A stretch of DNA of 64,000 nucleotides, taken from assembly GCA_019722365.1 (NCBI GenBank), contig JADFUC010000714.1, positions 124,001 through 188,000 on the forward strand. The letters are read 5' to 3'. The position numbers were made by a program, and so were the translations under genes. A model generated the notes under the pieces. That model was given only the letters and a program-made list of their open reading frames with translations. It made no database searches and was not told the DNA's origin. The stretch is from Lithospermum erythrorhizon (taxonomy: Eukaryota > Streptophyta > Magnoliopsida > Boraginales > Boraginaceae). Shown here in pieces: positions 52,143-64,000 of this stretch. Each line of letters starts with the position of its first letter. Position 1 is the first letter of the stretch.

Positions 52143-53138
52143 AGTTGAAATCAATGAAAATCGATTCCCTTTTATTGTGCCCGCTGCAATAATTGTGTAT
52201 CAATTCATTTACTAAAGTTGGAGAACGTGGATATCGAACTTAGTGTTCACCTTAGTAATTGTATACATTAGTGCGTGGTTGTCATGATAATTTAAGGAGT
52301 TATGAGCTATCGCTAGATCTTACTATTAATCGTTATAATAATAAAGAATTGGTCAATTATTATTATTATACAACTTACTATTATCTCGAGCCTGTATGTC
52401 ACACACATACAAAATGATATTCTAATTATATTTCATGCATGAAATTAAACTGCATTTGTAAATTGAGATGTGTTCTTTAATATATATTTGTCAAATATAT
52501 ATCGATGAACATCAATTGGTTAAACTTGTAAGCTTAATCGATTACAATTGAAATTGATGAATAACTTGATAAGTTATTTTGATGGGTTGACTGCTAGTAT
52601 TTTAATTGACTCTCATAAGTTAATTAAAATCGAACAACTCACTAGTGACTCATTGGTTTGGATTAGAAGCACATAACGACCGATTCAAGCTAACGAAAGA
52701 ACCCGATTTATTAATCCAGTCGCTTAATCCGGTGAAACAAATAAATGAGATTTAAAGAAAGAGACAAGGGTTTTTCATTTCATGAAATCAAAAACCCCTT
52801 GCCTCCCTCCTCTTGAAAACCGTCTGCCCCTTTCCCATTTGGAAGAGTTTTTCTCTCCATTTGTTCCTCAAAAACTCTAGCAAGTTCAAGTGCTTGAATT
52901 CGATTCCCTCCTGGTGTGTACAATCTAGAGATTTTGGTGTCGTCACAATTGGAGGGCTATTTGAGAAGCGGACACACGCGAGGCTTGACTTCAAGTGGGT
53001 GATTTCATTCGCCTCCACGCAGAATGTAAGAACTCGTGATTCATATTGCATACATGTGTGTTAGATTATATATCATTATGGATCCGAGACAGATGAATTT
53101 TGTTTTATCACAATTAAAATTCATACTAGATTCTAACA
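52143..53138 (+). repeat. 3' LTR of the copia element
   Basis: About 996 bp. The first base pair of TG appears mutated (AGTTGAAATC); it ends ATTCTAACA directly before GAAAC. Confidence 0.85.
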
Positions 53139-53143
53139 GAAAC
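53139..53143. repeat. Target-site duplication GAAAC, right
   Basis: Five bases directly after the right copia LTR, identical to 44372-44376. Confidence 0.85.
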
Positions 53144-54278
53144 TCCATCCCAACTCACCTTAACTCTAAATTTTATCTCTAATGGTATGAATAGATCCTT
53201 TCTACCCCATGCAGAATTAGGCATAGTTATTAAGTTCGCAACCTATTCAATCAGAACTATTACACCATCTTTCAAAGTATAAGTTGTATTATGTAACGAT
53301 TGGATTTTCATTGTTTCAGATTGCCATAACTATGCAAATAATCATCAAATAAGCTAACAAATCCATGTTGGATTGGTTGCAATTGCACAGGAAATTTCTA
53401 CCATGAACTAACACATCTCTTGATTGAAGATTAGCAAAAGCATGTGGAAGTGATACCTCTGTCCTTTGAGAGTGCTAGAGCTTGCGGATTGTATGAGTTC
53501 TCATAAAAATGACTTTTTTTTATATGAAATATAAGGTGGTGGTGGAAAGTCGGTGAAGAAATTTTGATTTTTAGTAGATAATAATCGACTGATGGAGATG
53601 GAAAATATATTTTCATTCATTTGAAGGGCATCGATCATGTTAAGTTTATGATACAAAAATCAACGAGTAAACATCCAAATGAACAAACTCGGTTTGCTTA
53701 GCAGGCATATACCATTGGTATTGGATAGATTCGATGCAATATTAGATTCACAAATCGTCATAGAAATATCCAGAGGCTTTTATCAAACTGCACATCAGAT
53801 CAATCTACCTTAGGAGAAATAGAGGATATACCTTGAGGTGGCATGATGTTGTCCGCTCTAGATGTGCCCCCAATCTTCGAATACACAGGTTCAATAGAGT
53901 ATTTCGGAAGACATCCTCGATTCTACCTCAAACTAGATAGTCATGTGACAACAACCATCGTAAAGTGATTGATAATTGATTATTGCTTCAATATATTCAC
54001 CTTGAGATGTGATTCGACAAATTTCGACAAACCCATATGAATCGAAAACTTGATGCAATACTTGCTCTGTGATTAGATAGCATGGATAGCTCATTGTTTT
54101 GTGTCATTAAATCATTAATATTTTTCAAGATTTTTGCCATTTGCAAATCAAACTCGATTTATAGTTGTTGTATTTTCTACAATGTGAGGAAATTGTGGAT
54201 AATTTGTTTGTAATGGAATTGGCAAATGTATGAGCATCCATAGAAATGGAGGGTAGGAACGTCGCAGCTAATACCAAA

Positions 54279-54571
54279 TGTAGTGACCCGAGTTGGTCAC
54301 TACCAATTTATTGAGATAGTAGTAGAGAATAGATAGGAAATAGAAGATTGGAGAAGGGGATGATAGACTTGGGGAACAAGATAGAGATGTAGGACATTCG
54401 AGAGAAGATAGAATTTAGAGAGAAGCTAATTCATATTTTTAATATCTTTCATGCTTTAAGCATTTATAATATATAAAGCTAAATGGCTTATTAACTACTA
54501 ATGACATAGAAATCTAAACTAAAAATGATTAAAACCTAATTAAATCTTAATAAATAATGACCGACACGACA
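54279..54571 (-). repeat. 5' LTR of the split element
   Basis: 293 bp. On the minus strand it starts TGTCGTGTCGG and ends GGGTCACTACA. The core ATTCATATTTTT, TGCTTTAAGCATT, TATATAAAGCTAAAT and AATCTAAACTAAAAATGATT is shared with 43255-43484. It holds a TATA-like box in the shared part. Confidence 0.75.
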
Positions 54572-55560
54572 ACGGAGGTTCCGAATATTTGACTCGGCTG
54601 GGCGGTCAGAAAGTGGGCGGCAAGTAGTGCCATGGGAATCGAGGACTCAAGTGTAGAAGGTGAAAGCAAGATCGATATTACCGTGGTCAGCGACGGTCAA
54701 GGTTATTGTCGACTTTATCTGGGGAGGTGGGATGCAAGAGGGAGGGGTTAATAATAATAATAATAATAATTTTGATTCAATTAGTTAATTTATTATAGTG
54801 ACTCAAATCTATTTTTTGTTTAAAATTATATCCCAAAGCTCTAGTACGTCTGATATTTGCCCTTGTGTAGGGGGTAAAATGAATTATAAATAAGTTCAAG
54901 GAGAAAATTGTCTTATTAAAAAGTTCAGTATCCACTTTGATTATATGTTGAAAGTTTAGGGGACAGGATAAATCTTAGACTAAAAATTACCACACTATCA
55001 AAGGAAAGGTTGAATTTTATAGAGGAACCTGAACTCATCAAGTTAACCTTTCAAATCGGTACATGAACGTTTCAACCTTTCAAATAGTCACCAGAATTGA
55101 AAAAATTATCTTGTTTGGCACCTAGGACCATTTCAACCGGTAACCTGAAATTTGTTTGCCTGACTAAATTATTACAAGGGATAATTTTGTCAATACATAC
55201 TCCTCCAAAGTATATGTGCCACCAACTACATTACAAAAGTTTAGGTGCGGTCTTCTAACATCATTGACCATCGTACCCCACCAATTCCACCCTATCCGCC
55301 ACCCATACCCCCATCAATATTTTAGACTATTTGGAATATTTAAGTTTATTCTATAAGTCTCCACACTCCAAGAATTAGAAGCACTTATGCTCCTGGTGAG
55401 ACATCTTGTCCGTATGTCATGGGAGTAAGAGAATCTATCTGGGACGGCCCGAGCGAGTAGTGCAAAAATAGAATTAAGAAAGAAGAAGAAGGTCAATATT
55501 AGCACATAAATACTAGAAGTAAAGTACTTCTGGAGCAACTTCTTTGCCACTTATCCTCCT
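54572..55560. other. Intergenic spacer with (TAA)n microsatellite
   Basis: Starts GC-richer (54572-54745), then a TAA microsatellite at 54748-54770, then AT-rich sequence with no gene. Phrases at 55000-55200 (CCTTTCAAATC, ACCTTTCAAATAG) recur locally without a clear period. Confidence 0.45.
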
Positions 55561-56720
55561 CGACGGACCCTAGATCTCTAGGAAGGAGGGTCCATCTTTG
55601 CCATCGACCCGGAGCTTCAAATTTATCGATGTCGAGGAACAATGGATTTGGGAAGCGGTGGTTTCCACCTGCTCAACCCTCCTCCCAGTAGCGCGGGAAA
55701 CGGCATCCGTCTGGGTTGGCTGTGGGCGCGAGGAACCGGAGGGATAGTTTCTAAAGGATTAACGCCAGGCATCGCCTGGGAAATGCCTCTGTGGAATTGC
55801 ATCATAAGTAGTCAATGCACTCTATCCTTTATCTAGCAAGATCGTGTCCGTGAGATAACTAGAGAAAGATTCTCCACCCTCGGTTAAGGAGTCGGGGAGA
55901 GTAAGGAGCAACTCCATTTCCTGGAACAAAATCCCCCATTCCTCCAAGGGTTTCCTGGGTGGCCTCCTCAACATCCAGATAATTGACAACATCATGGAGC
56001 CGAGAAGGACCAACTCCAGAAGCTCTGGACCTGTTAGGAAAACAGGAGGTGTCAAAACAAAAAAGTAGTTATGAAAAAAGGAAAAATGGAGGAAGGAGAG
56101 TGGAAATACCTCGTAGAGCCACGCCAAGACTTGATCACCGACGATCTCCAAGCGCTGGTCTTTTCACCGAGACGATCCGTATCTCAGAATCTGTACTCAT
56201 CCTGGGCTTGGTATTACTTTGCTCCGACCAAAGACTATTTTGTAAGGAGATAAAGGAATGGGTCCACATCCCAATATGTGATTATTGGCTTTGGTTAACT
56301 GGACCTTGTGAGTCGTGAGATAACTACCTCGCTCGAGAATCTTATACACGACTCGATACGAACAAGGTCCTCATGGAATTAGCCTACTAGCACAAAAAGC
56401 AGGTCCTTCCGAAGTTCATGCGCTGAAATTCTGCCTGGGGAGGGTCGTCGCCTATACTCATTTCCGCTTGGGACTTCGTGTGTTTTTCCCTCCTGATGTG
56501 CACGAGACGGGGTTTGTCCTGGGAATGGCGATAGATCCAGTCCCATCACAATCGGCGAGCCACGCGGTCAATGGCAATCAGAGAAGACGAGGAAGGAAGA
56601 AATTCTCCCTCATCAAAGATAGCCTTGACCTTCGACACGATTTTGGGAGTCTTGAGACATTGTTCTTGAGAAATTGTAGGTTGGAAAGGAAGTTCTTTTG
56701 CTAAGAGGAAATGAAAGAGC
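55561..56720. other. GC-richer block with overlapping open frames, unassigned
   Basis: About 1.1 kb of near-balanced composition with open frames on both strands (55642-55836 +, 55822-56151 -, 55983-56318 +, 56468-56704 +). None matches a family I recognise and none continues into the next. Its place next to an LTR fragment suggests internal retrotransposon sequence, but no gag or pol motif is visible. Confidence 0.3.
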
Positions 56721-56729
56721 AAAGTGGAG

Positions 56730-57400
56730 GTGCATTGACTGAGGTTTTTAAAGATCGTGTGTTACTGGAGACCATTAAGAAAAGGCACGAATGTGAGGAG
56801 ACCCCCTAAACTTTTGACCCGATCTAAAGAGAAAATTTGGGTTGTTTGGGGGAAATGATAATCCCTTAAGAGTTTGAGCCTGATCTACTAGTGGCCTCGT
56901 TTAGCAACCAAGAATGCTCCGATAGCCTGGTCCAAATAAGCGTCAACCGTAGAGGCTTTGTCTGGCTTGTTAAGCCGCTGGTCATTTCAGGAGGTAATGA
57001 CATCATTAATTAAAGCCATAAAGGTCCACTTAGTGGTCTTAATTACCTAATTAAGGCATCAAAACAACCGTAAACCCCATGTCTCAATTAATTTTACATT
57101 AACACAATTGAACGAAGGTGGGACATGGTATAAAAGATACACTCAATACAAATAAGGAAATTCATTCTAAACACCAAAATTGAAATTACATAATTACACT
57201 CTTTTCGTAAACCTCATTACTGACTCGTGTGTCAAAGTATTTCTGTCTGCGCATCCGGTCATTTGTTTTGCACGAGATCACCTTGAGGTTGATTTGCTCA
57301 AGCTTCGCATTTGCATTTCTTGGCATCCGGGGCCTAGTTTCACCCGGACGAGTTATGACATAGTTAGGCCTTTGTTAGTTATTAGGGTATTGTGTTTTTT
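56730..57400 (+). repeat. Probable Ty3/gypsy LTR fragment with TATA box
   Basis: Includes GGTATAAAAGATACA (TATA box at about 57130), followed after about 90 bp by CATTACTGACTCGTGTGTCAAA and CGCATCCGG. The same order (TATA box, then an 'ACTGACT..AGCGTCGGAG'-like phrase) occurs in many plant gypsy LTRs of the Athila/Tat type. The partner LTR was not found; the fragment may be a solo LTR. Confidence 0.5.
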
Positions 57401-57798
57401 TGTCAAGGAAGACTACAATACAAATAAGTAAGACGTTTAGGCCGTTGGTCATCTTCTTTCCATGGTTGGTAATAAAGCACATTATTTGATTTACAAATTA
57501 CAACCCATCTAACTAAGGGGCCTTTGACACATGTAGGGAGTGAACCAACTTCCTCACTAAAGATAACACCCATTACTCATTCACGTGCATTAAGAATGTG
57601 TTAATTTTCCCTCATTGCTTCAATTAAATTGACAATTGTAAATTTTAATGTTAAGAAGTTGATGTTTAATTATGTACCCGACCACATCCAAAAAACCTGG
57701 CCGACCACTCACTACATTCTAACAACCACTCCAATAAACCTTCCCCACTCTATTATTTCCTTTTCCTTATTATACCTCCATTGACTTTTCATTTCATC

Positions 57799-57912
57799 AT
57801 GATGACGATCATCCAGCAGCTTAAAGGTTCAAAAGCATCATCATCTTCAGAGGTCCAGATGATGATGAAATGGAGTTACACTGGAAAGAAGAAACAAAGA
57901 TCAGGTGGCTAA
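57799..57912 (+). CDS. Possible small protein of 37 residues
   Basis: ATG ATG start, stop TAA. The product is serine- and lysine-rich (LKGSKASSSSEVQ, KWSYTGKKKQRSGG). It follows a pyrimidine-rich stretch (57739-57785) as in plant 5' leaders. I do not recognise it. It is too short to separate from chance without conservation data, and it could be an upstream frame of a longer transcript. Confidence 0.2.
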   Translation: MMTIIQQLKGSKASSSSEVQMMMKWSYTGKKKQRSGG

Positions 57913-59580
57913 TTTCAAGAAATGAATTGTGCTAGGCAAGTCTGGTTCTTGGCTTTTCACTATGTCCTCCTTACCTTCTTTTCCTATTTTTTTCCCTTAA
58001 TTTTGGCAGTTCAAATTTTCAATTGACATGAAGTTGAAGCTTGAATGTAAAAGGCATGATCGATAATTCATGTTTATATATATAAACAGAAGGGTACTTT
58101 TTAAATTTATTTAACTTCAATATGTTGAAAATTAATTCCATGATATGGTCGTTGCTTATGCCTGCTCTTGCATTTTGCTATATTATAGAGCTTTTGTGAG
58201 GCACCAAAAAGATATGTAAAGTTAATTTCTATAAACTTCGACTAGATCTACATTCCATTTATGGGGTTATATGAAATATTATTGTTGTTTAATTTGTACG
58301 TAGTTTCTTTCCCTTTTGTTTTCATTTTTATTTGATACAGATGATGAGATACTCCTACATTTCACACTAAATGATACTTGAATTATCTCATTCTTTTACT
58401 ACAAGAATTATCTATGCAGTATCCAAAGATTGGATTATAGTTTTTCTCATTGTGAATGCCAAAAGAAAAAATTACTCCGTAAAAAATATTGCCTTCTCCG
58501 TTATCGTTTGGAAATTAAAAGACATGGTCCATGATTCATGTCTACAATCTGATAAGTTCTCATGATATACAGTGAAGAGTGAACATTTTTTTGAGCATAG
58601 TATTATAAAAGTAAGTATTTTTAATATTAAGTGACAATAGATTGGGACGCTTTCATCAGTTTCATTCTCATTGACCAAATTAGGCCTTTTGAGAGTTCTG
58701 ACGAGCCTAGTTGTGTCTTGGCATAATTTTTTGTAACAATAATTTGCAATTAAGATAAAAGATGGAATTGATTGGTTAGTTAGTTTTTGAAAGAAAGAAT
58801 AACTTTACTAAAGAGAACTTCGCTTTTGTGGATCGGCTTCAACTTATAACATATGGAGAACTTGGGGTGATAGTTAATTTAGAAATGGCGTGATTAGATC
58901 GATTAATTAGTTATTGACATGCAAATCACTCTGCATATTATTTATCTGTTAGTTTCAGTCTCACAACGATTGAGTAGCTCAAAACTTTATTGTATAGAAC
59001 TTTGTTTTATCAAAAAAGAAGAGAGGCCATCACTACTCACTAAGACTAACTTCTATATTATAATCTTGTATGTCATTAAAAAAACTGTTTGTGAAAACGT
59101 CTCATCGAAGAACTGATGTGCAGATACTATTCATTTCAATTCATTTCTATCACACATCTTTTTTGCCAAATTTTAACAATGAATTACTTCCATACTTATT
59201 CTAATGAATATATTTTTAAAATATTATTTTCATGAATTATCTCTAATATAATTAAAATATTAGTTATGATCAAAGATTTATTAAAAAACAAAATAAAAAC
59301 TTCAAGAAAAGTAAATTAGTATTAAGGTTACACGTTAAAAAATTACCATTAATATTTTTTCAGGAAGAAATTACTACCTTCCATTTTAATTGACATTTTT
59401 ATTTGGCTAATTATCCGTTTACTCATGCCCATTTATTAAACCAAAACTATCGATTCTTTTTATGGATATCCCGTGCCATGGCTTATTTGACTTTAAGCAA
59501 CGAAATACTACTTTTGCACAACGCTAGAATTAAAAGTATGGGGAGTACGTTTAAAATATTTTTACGTAATTAGAATAAAA
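57913..59580. other. AT-rich intergenic DNA
   Basis: No gene seen. Short frames at 58371-58678 and 58919-59116 overlap on both strands or lack any recognisable motif. Confidence 0.45.
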
Positions 59581-59589
59581 TTTCTTTTT

Positions 59590-59860
59590 GCATGCTGACT
59601 TAGCCCCGCTTCCTCCCCCATGAACTTTCCCCGTGAATTTTCTGTATGGCTATTGCTTTGTGCTGAGCTTTTCCCCACAGACTTTCTGACCACCATTTCT
59701 TCTTTGTCACGCCCGCTACCACCGCACTGCCCCACAAGCTTTCTCCCACGATTTTCCACCATTATCATCGACCTCGGCGTGTGTGTGATCTTTTGAATAA
59801 TCTTCCGGCATGTGCGATCTTGCATATGCAAACCCCGGCGGCCCGAACCATGATTTGACA
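59590..59860. repeat. C-rich arm of an inverted minisatellite
   Basis: The words TCCCCCATGAACTTTCCCC, TTCCCCACAGACTTTCTGACC, ACCATTTCTTCTTTGTCACGC and CCCCACAAGCTTTCTCCCACG form degenerate units. Reverse complements of such words lie at 60560-60790. Confidence 0.55.
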
Positions 59861-60559
59861 ATAGGAGGCCCAAAGAAAAAAAGAAAATAAATAATATAAT
59901 AGATTTTTTTAATCTAAATTAGAAAAATAATATATGTATATTCTTATCAAGAAATGAATTAATGGTAGAATCTAAAAAATGTTGTTCTTAATTTGGGCCT
60001 TTCGGCAAGTTCCTCAATTAACATACTTCCCCCTAATTTCACCCTGATTGTAAGAGTAGAGATCGAGGGTTCAAACTCGAATGTTAGGTTTAAAGAAAAA
60101 ATATTCTTCCCTTTGAAATACTAATTAATTTTAATTGATTTCTTATTATTAAAGGATTATCTTAATTACCAACCAAATGTTGATTACATAAAAGGAGCAA
60201 ATTTTGATTTCAAATTAATCGAATAGTTTCAATAACAAAAACAGTGACAGGAAAATAAACTTTGCTTGAAAATACACAACGATTACAAAGACATATATGT
60301 ACATGAAATTAATGAACGGATACATAATACATATAACATATTACTAAATTCCTTAACATATACTCCGATCCGTATATACTAGTATTTACTTTGTCTTTAC
60401 ATATATATAATAAACAAGGTTTTATGAAAAATGCAGGGGGGCCATGGCCATTTGGCCATGAAGGTGTTTCGCCCCTGGCCAGGGGTGTGCTTCTGCCCGT
60501 TCAAGCTTGGATCATTAAGTCAGTGGGAGCTATTTAAAATCGAGAGGTATTTCTTTTGG

Positions 60560-60790
60560 CGGGTTGGGAGATTAATGACGGTGAAGTTCGGGGAAAGTTT
60601 GAGAGGGATAGGGAGTAGGGTGGGTGTGTCAAAGAAGAAAGTGGTGGTTGGTGAAGGTTTGGGGGAGGCGTGGGGGTAGAGTGCGGTGTGTGTCAAAGGG
60701 AGTTTGTGGTTGGTGAAGTTTAAAGGGAGGGTTGGGGAGGTAGTGGTGAGGTAGGGTGTGTCAAGAAGAATGTGGTGGGGGATTTTTATT
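60560..60790. repeat. G-rich arm of an inverted minisatellite
   Basis: About two and a half units of 65-75 bp built from GTGTGTCAAAGAAGAAAGTG, GTGGTTGGTGAAG, TTTGGGGGAGG and GTAGGGTG. Strong G/T strand bias, with several G runs of three or more. Confidence 0.65.
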
Positions 60791-62640
60791 CTAAGTATGT
60801 AAAATATTTTAATTATTTTTAATTTAGTGTTAGGGTAAGAGTAGTCGTTTTGTTGTTTAAAAGAAGTTGAAATAATAATATGCGGTTAAGAGGGCATCCT
60901 TGAAAATATGATAATTCGAGGGGCAAGTTGAAAATTAGCCTTTTGTTATGGTATCAGTTTTGATCGTAATTCTTTTAATTATATTAAAAAATTTATAATA
61001 AAAATGATATTATGAAAAGAGAAGAGGAGAGAGAGAATTAAAGGCTGATCCAATAATATCAAATTTATACTGTAGGTAAGGAAGAAACAATTGATGGTTA
61101 AAGTTTGTGAAAAAAATGTTAATTGAAATGAATTGAAGAAAGAGCGTTAATTAAAAATGAATGGGAAGAATATGCTTAAATGGTATATTAGGGTTTAATT
61201 AAGAACTGTCATTCCGTTTTCATAAGACTAAATCACGGTAGGTAGGCGTGTGAGGATTATTTGATCTACAGCAGGAGAGACATACCCATGTAACTTACTT
61301 CCACCAGTTATTAAATGCTGGCAAGATATACAACTGATGGTGGGATGGCTCTTGAAAAGTTATGCTCTGTTTTTTAAATTTGGACAAATAATTATTCAAA
61401 ATTAAAATTTTTTTCCACCAACGTTTTTATTTTGAATTTATAAATAAGTCGAGTTTATATTTTCTTGATATAAAAAGTCGAAATTAGTGGAAGTGTTGAT
61501 GAAGAGAATGTGAAAAATTATATGAATCTGCATTATTGTAATGCTCGGTGAAGCGTTGGGATATTATTGGATGTAAGAAATAGAAATAGAAAATGCAATT
61601 TGGCATTGAAAAGAATGTTAACTTTATTATTTTAAAATGGTGGAATACGTGGCTTTCTCCAGCCTCCAAAGTGGTGAAATATTGAACTGAGGATTCCATT
61701 AAGGTTTCGAGTCAGCCTAAATTCTTGTTGTCATGGGCCAATTATTCGAAATATTGGCTGACCTCTTTTTCTTTTCATTTTTTTGTATGCCCAAAACGGT
61801 ATTCCATTTCTATTGGCTCATTGGCGTATATTTTACGATATGAGCAGGATACTCTACAAAACCAAAAATAGAAAATATGGTTTCAATTAGAAAATAACAT
61901 CGAAAAAGCAGAAAATGCACAAGCTAAAGCACACATAATCGGCTTGATAGAAAATTCTAATGTCTCAATAAATATTTGTATTGAACTGATAAAACTAGAA
62001 CAAATTAACAAATAATTGAAAAAAGTATGAACAATGTCATCAAATAACTTACAAAAAACGGACAAATCTAACAAACCCAAAATATATTTTGACATAATCC
62101 CTAAATTCGAAAGAAACTATAGAGAATCGATTGATTTGGTACTTTACCCATATAAGAAACATATATATATAGATATAGTTTCAAGAAAATCGAATCAAGA
62201 ATGAAGGGTTTTAGACTTCTGATATTTTTTTGAAAATCCCAAAAATTAAAAGGAAGGGGGAAGGGGTGGCGATTTAGGGGGGTTGTAGGGAGTGGCGGAG
62301 GGTTTGGTGGTGGTGAGTGGTTTTGATGATGATGAAGAGAGATGATGGTAGTGGCTAGAATTTGGTGGTGAGGTGTAAATTGAAGAAGAGAAAATACAAG
62401 GAACAAGATAGTAGTAAATTTTATGGGGGCATTTTAATCTTTTTGCGAGGGGAGGTGTTATTCCAAAGTTCTTAAAGAGGTGCTAGAAATTAAAGAAGTG
62501 TTCAAGGGTGCTATTTTCCAATTTTTTGTTTTATACTTTATCTTATCCTTAGGTGTTGTTACCTATACAATAAATAAAAAATTTCTACTTAGCAGTCATA
62601 ATTTTGAATAAAGACTAAATTATTCTTAAATCATGAAAAC
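60791..62640. other. Intergenic, strand-biased segment included
   Basis: Mostly AT-rich. 62250-62400 is strongly G-rich on the plus strand. Its complement is open as a His/Pro-rich frame (62406-62101, -) that looks like simple sequence rather than a domain. No gene supported. Confidence 0.4.
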
Positions 62641-64000
62641 TAACTTCCGAATGACAGGTGGAACCTAATGGTAGGAGTCTTATTCACAAAAAATTTCGTG
62701 AGGAAAAATAGGCACCGAGGCGGTTATGAGTGCAACCTCGGGTCGAACCATATTTCAACGAAGGAAGCCTAATGTTCGGGCCAAACGCGCGTTATAAGAG
62801 GTTGAGGAGCTGGCCGAGGCCACCCGCCCCCCGACCTACGAGCTTCGACTGCGCCACAAATACCACCGGCTATCACGAGAAAAAGGAGACTATCTGAGAA
62901 ATCTTGACGAAACCCACGATGAAAAACGAAAAAATAAAACTAAGCTTTATATATCGATATAGAATGCTCTTGATCAAATTGGACACTAGTGCGGATGTCG
63001 GGAAGTAATAAAACCAAACTCAAATTGCTGCGTACACTTTCATGTGCTTTTTTGCCAGCGTCGGCCAATGCCATAATTAACCTCGCATGACGATGTGAAT
63101 GATATGCCCGTTTCTCTCCGTGAGTGAGATTATCTTATCCTGAGGATGATTTAAAGCCGTACCCCCCCGCCTCTGTCCTGCTTGTCAATGACTTGCATGG
63201 AGTGCATGCTACGATGATTACCTAAATGGAACCATCATACAGCTAATAATTCCCGAGTGAAAGCCGAAACAACATGAAACCGATGAGTGAAAAGCCTTGA
63301 GAACCTTACCTCACATATGATGCAAAATCCCACCGCCTCCGGCTAGCCCACATTGCAGACACCACTTACAGTCAGGCTGCCCTAAGAGTTAGGATCATAA
63401 ATCCAACTTTGAACACGAGAGTCACCCGATATGGATGGATATCGACATAAAGACTTCATTTGATATTAATACTAATAAAATAATTTTTCCGTCGAGGTGA
63501 ACCAACGACACGCCACTAAAACACATCATCAAAAACAATCATACATCAGTTTGGAATAATACAACTTAAAACTTTATCTAGATATCATAGTGATAAATAT
63601 AGTCTAAACATGACTGACTCCTCAAAAGACAAGATACTCTAGTTTTAGAGAACATGACAGAGGAAACAATAGATGAAGGACATTTAAAGGGACTTCTGAT
63701 GCATCACGTCTCTCTGATCTTATTTGGTAACTTGTCAACACAGCTCCATTTGCAACCTCGACGATCAACTCTAATCACTTAAAATCCCACCCATAGAGAA
63801 AGAGTAGGTTATGAAGCTTAGTGAATACAAACACGTGAAGAGTATCAAATATATAGTCACATTTATATAAATGAGCATATGTATAATTAATGATATGAGT
63901 AAATAAGGTAACAATATTTATACATCATGATGATCTCTCTTAATAAAAATCTACGAGATAAGAAACCTATCTATACTCCATACATATATTCATAAACCAT
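62641..64000. other. Unassigned, probably retrotransposon-derived
   Basis: Better balanced composition between 62690 and 63430 with no open frame of note, then AT-rich. The sequence has the non-coding, mixed look of a decayed LTR element, but I could not align it to any other repeat in the window. Confidence 0.3.

Larger units (their letters stand above)
44377..53138 (+). mobile_element. Ty1/copia LTR retrotransposon, structurally complete
   Basis: 8762 bp bounded by TG...CA and flanked by the duplication GAAAC. LTRs are 44377-45354 and 52143-53138. The primer region (45355-45375) is a decayed match to TGGTATCAAGAGC. A long leader (about 45376-47425) with a GC-rich island (45950-46090) precedes gag. 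Pol domains come in copia order (integrase before reverse transcriptase). About 790 bp of non-coding DNA follows pol. The purine-rich stretch before the right LTR (ATGGGCGTTGGG) is the likely polypurine tract. It sits inside the minus-strand element 43255-54571, hence is younger than it. Confidence 0.92.
43255..54571 (-). mobile_element. Minus-strand LTR element split by a copia insertion
   Basis: LTRs lie at 54279-54571 (5') and about 43255-43484 (3'). Next to the 5' LTR, 54278-54267 reads TTTGGTATTAGC on the minus strand, close to the initiator-Met primer site. Beside the 3' LTR, 43500-43485 reads AAAAAGAGGAGGCAAA, a polypurine tract. Without the nested copia element (44377-53138) the element is about 2.55 kb with about 2.0 kb internal, too short for a full gag-pol, so it is deleted or non-autonomous. 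The internal frame at 43523-43828 (minus, 101 codons) resembles no domain I can name with confidence. Confidence 0.75.

Noticed and set aside
61883..62095. Hydrophobic minus-strand frame, and a helical Lys/Glu-rich plus-strand frame (about 61890-62040), considered as a small membrane protein or a viral remnant
   Set aside because: Both fall in low-complexity AT-rich DNA, are short, and show no motif of any family I can name.

Overview
This window looks like nuclear DNA of a dicot plant. It is AT-rich, its genes are split by GT-AG introns, and most of its length is retrotransposon or DNA-transposon debris. The proteins are close to those of flowering plants. A member of the Lamiales would fit my general impression of the repeats, but nothing here proves a family.

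Layout. Positions 1-5175 hold the 5' part of a Ty1/copia element on the minus strand (LTR 4223-5175), cut by the window edge. A repeat-rich gap follows. A complete six-exon gene for the exosome cap subunit CSL4 lies at 9345-11694 (+). A GC-rich relic with about twelve CGGACGTCCG-like sites covers 12478-15170. The TH2 gene (TENA domain fused to a HAD phosphatase, acting on thiamin monophosphate) spans 16889-22203 (+). Then come a PIF/Harbinger-associated relic (23324-23960), a small copia-type element (27513-28773, -), an LTR-like block with a hairpin-forming minisatellite (about 29170-31980), a TRIM element (32994-33336) and two unrelated hAT-type relics (33440-35830). An adenosylhomocysteinase gene on the minus strand (35937-37708) has its TATA box and its single intron but a badly broken frame. 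A LINE-like tail leads into a second, 5'-truncated copy of TH2 (38915-42010). From 43255 to 54571 lies a minus-strand LTR element split by a whole 8.76-kb copia element (44377-53138) flanked by the 5-bp duplication GAAAC. The last 9.5 kb holds an LTR fragment with a TATA box, G-rich and C-rich minisatellites in inverted arrangement, and unassigned sequence.

The three cellular genes (RNA decay, thiamin salvage, methyl cycle) have no evident operational link. The most notable pattern is that frame damage sits almost only in sequence that is duplicated or belongs to a multi-copy family, while single-copy exons (CSL4, TH2 exons 1-2) are clean. The two TH2 copies are damaged at different places and identical elsewhere, so each supplies the intact reading of part of the other. 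That suggests a recent duplication combined with unpolished long-read errors, rather than two old pseudogenes.
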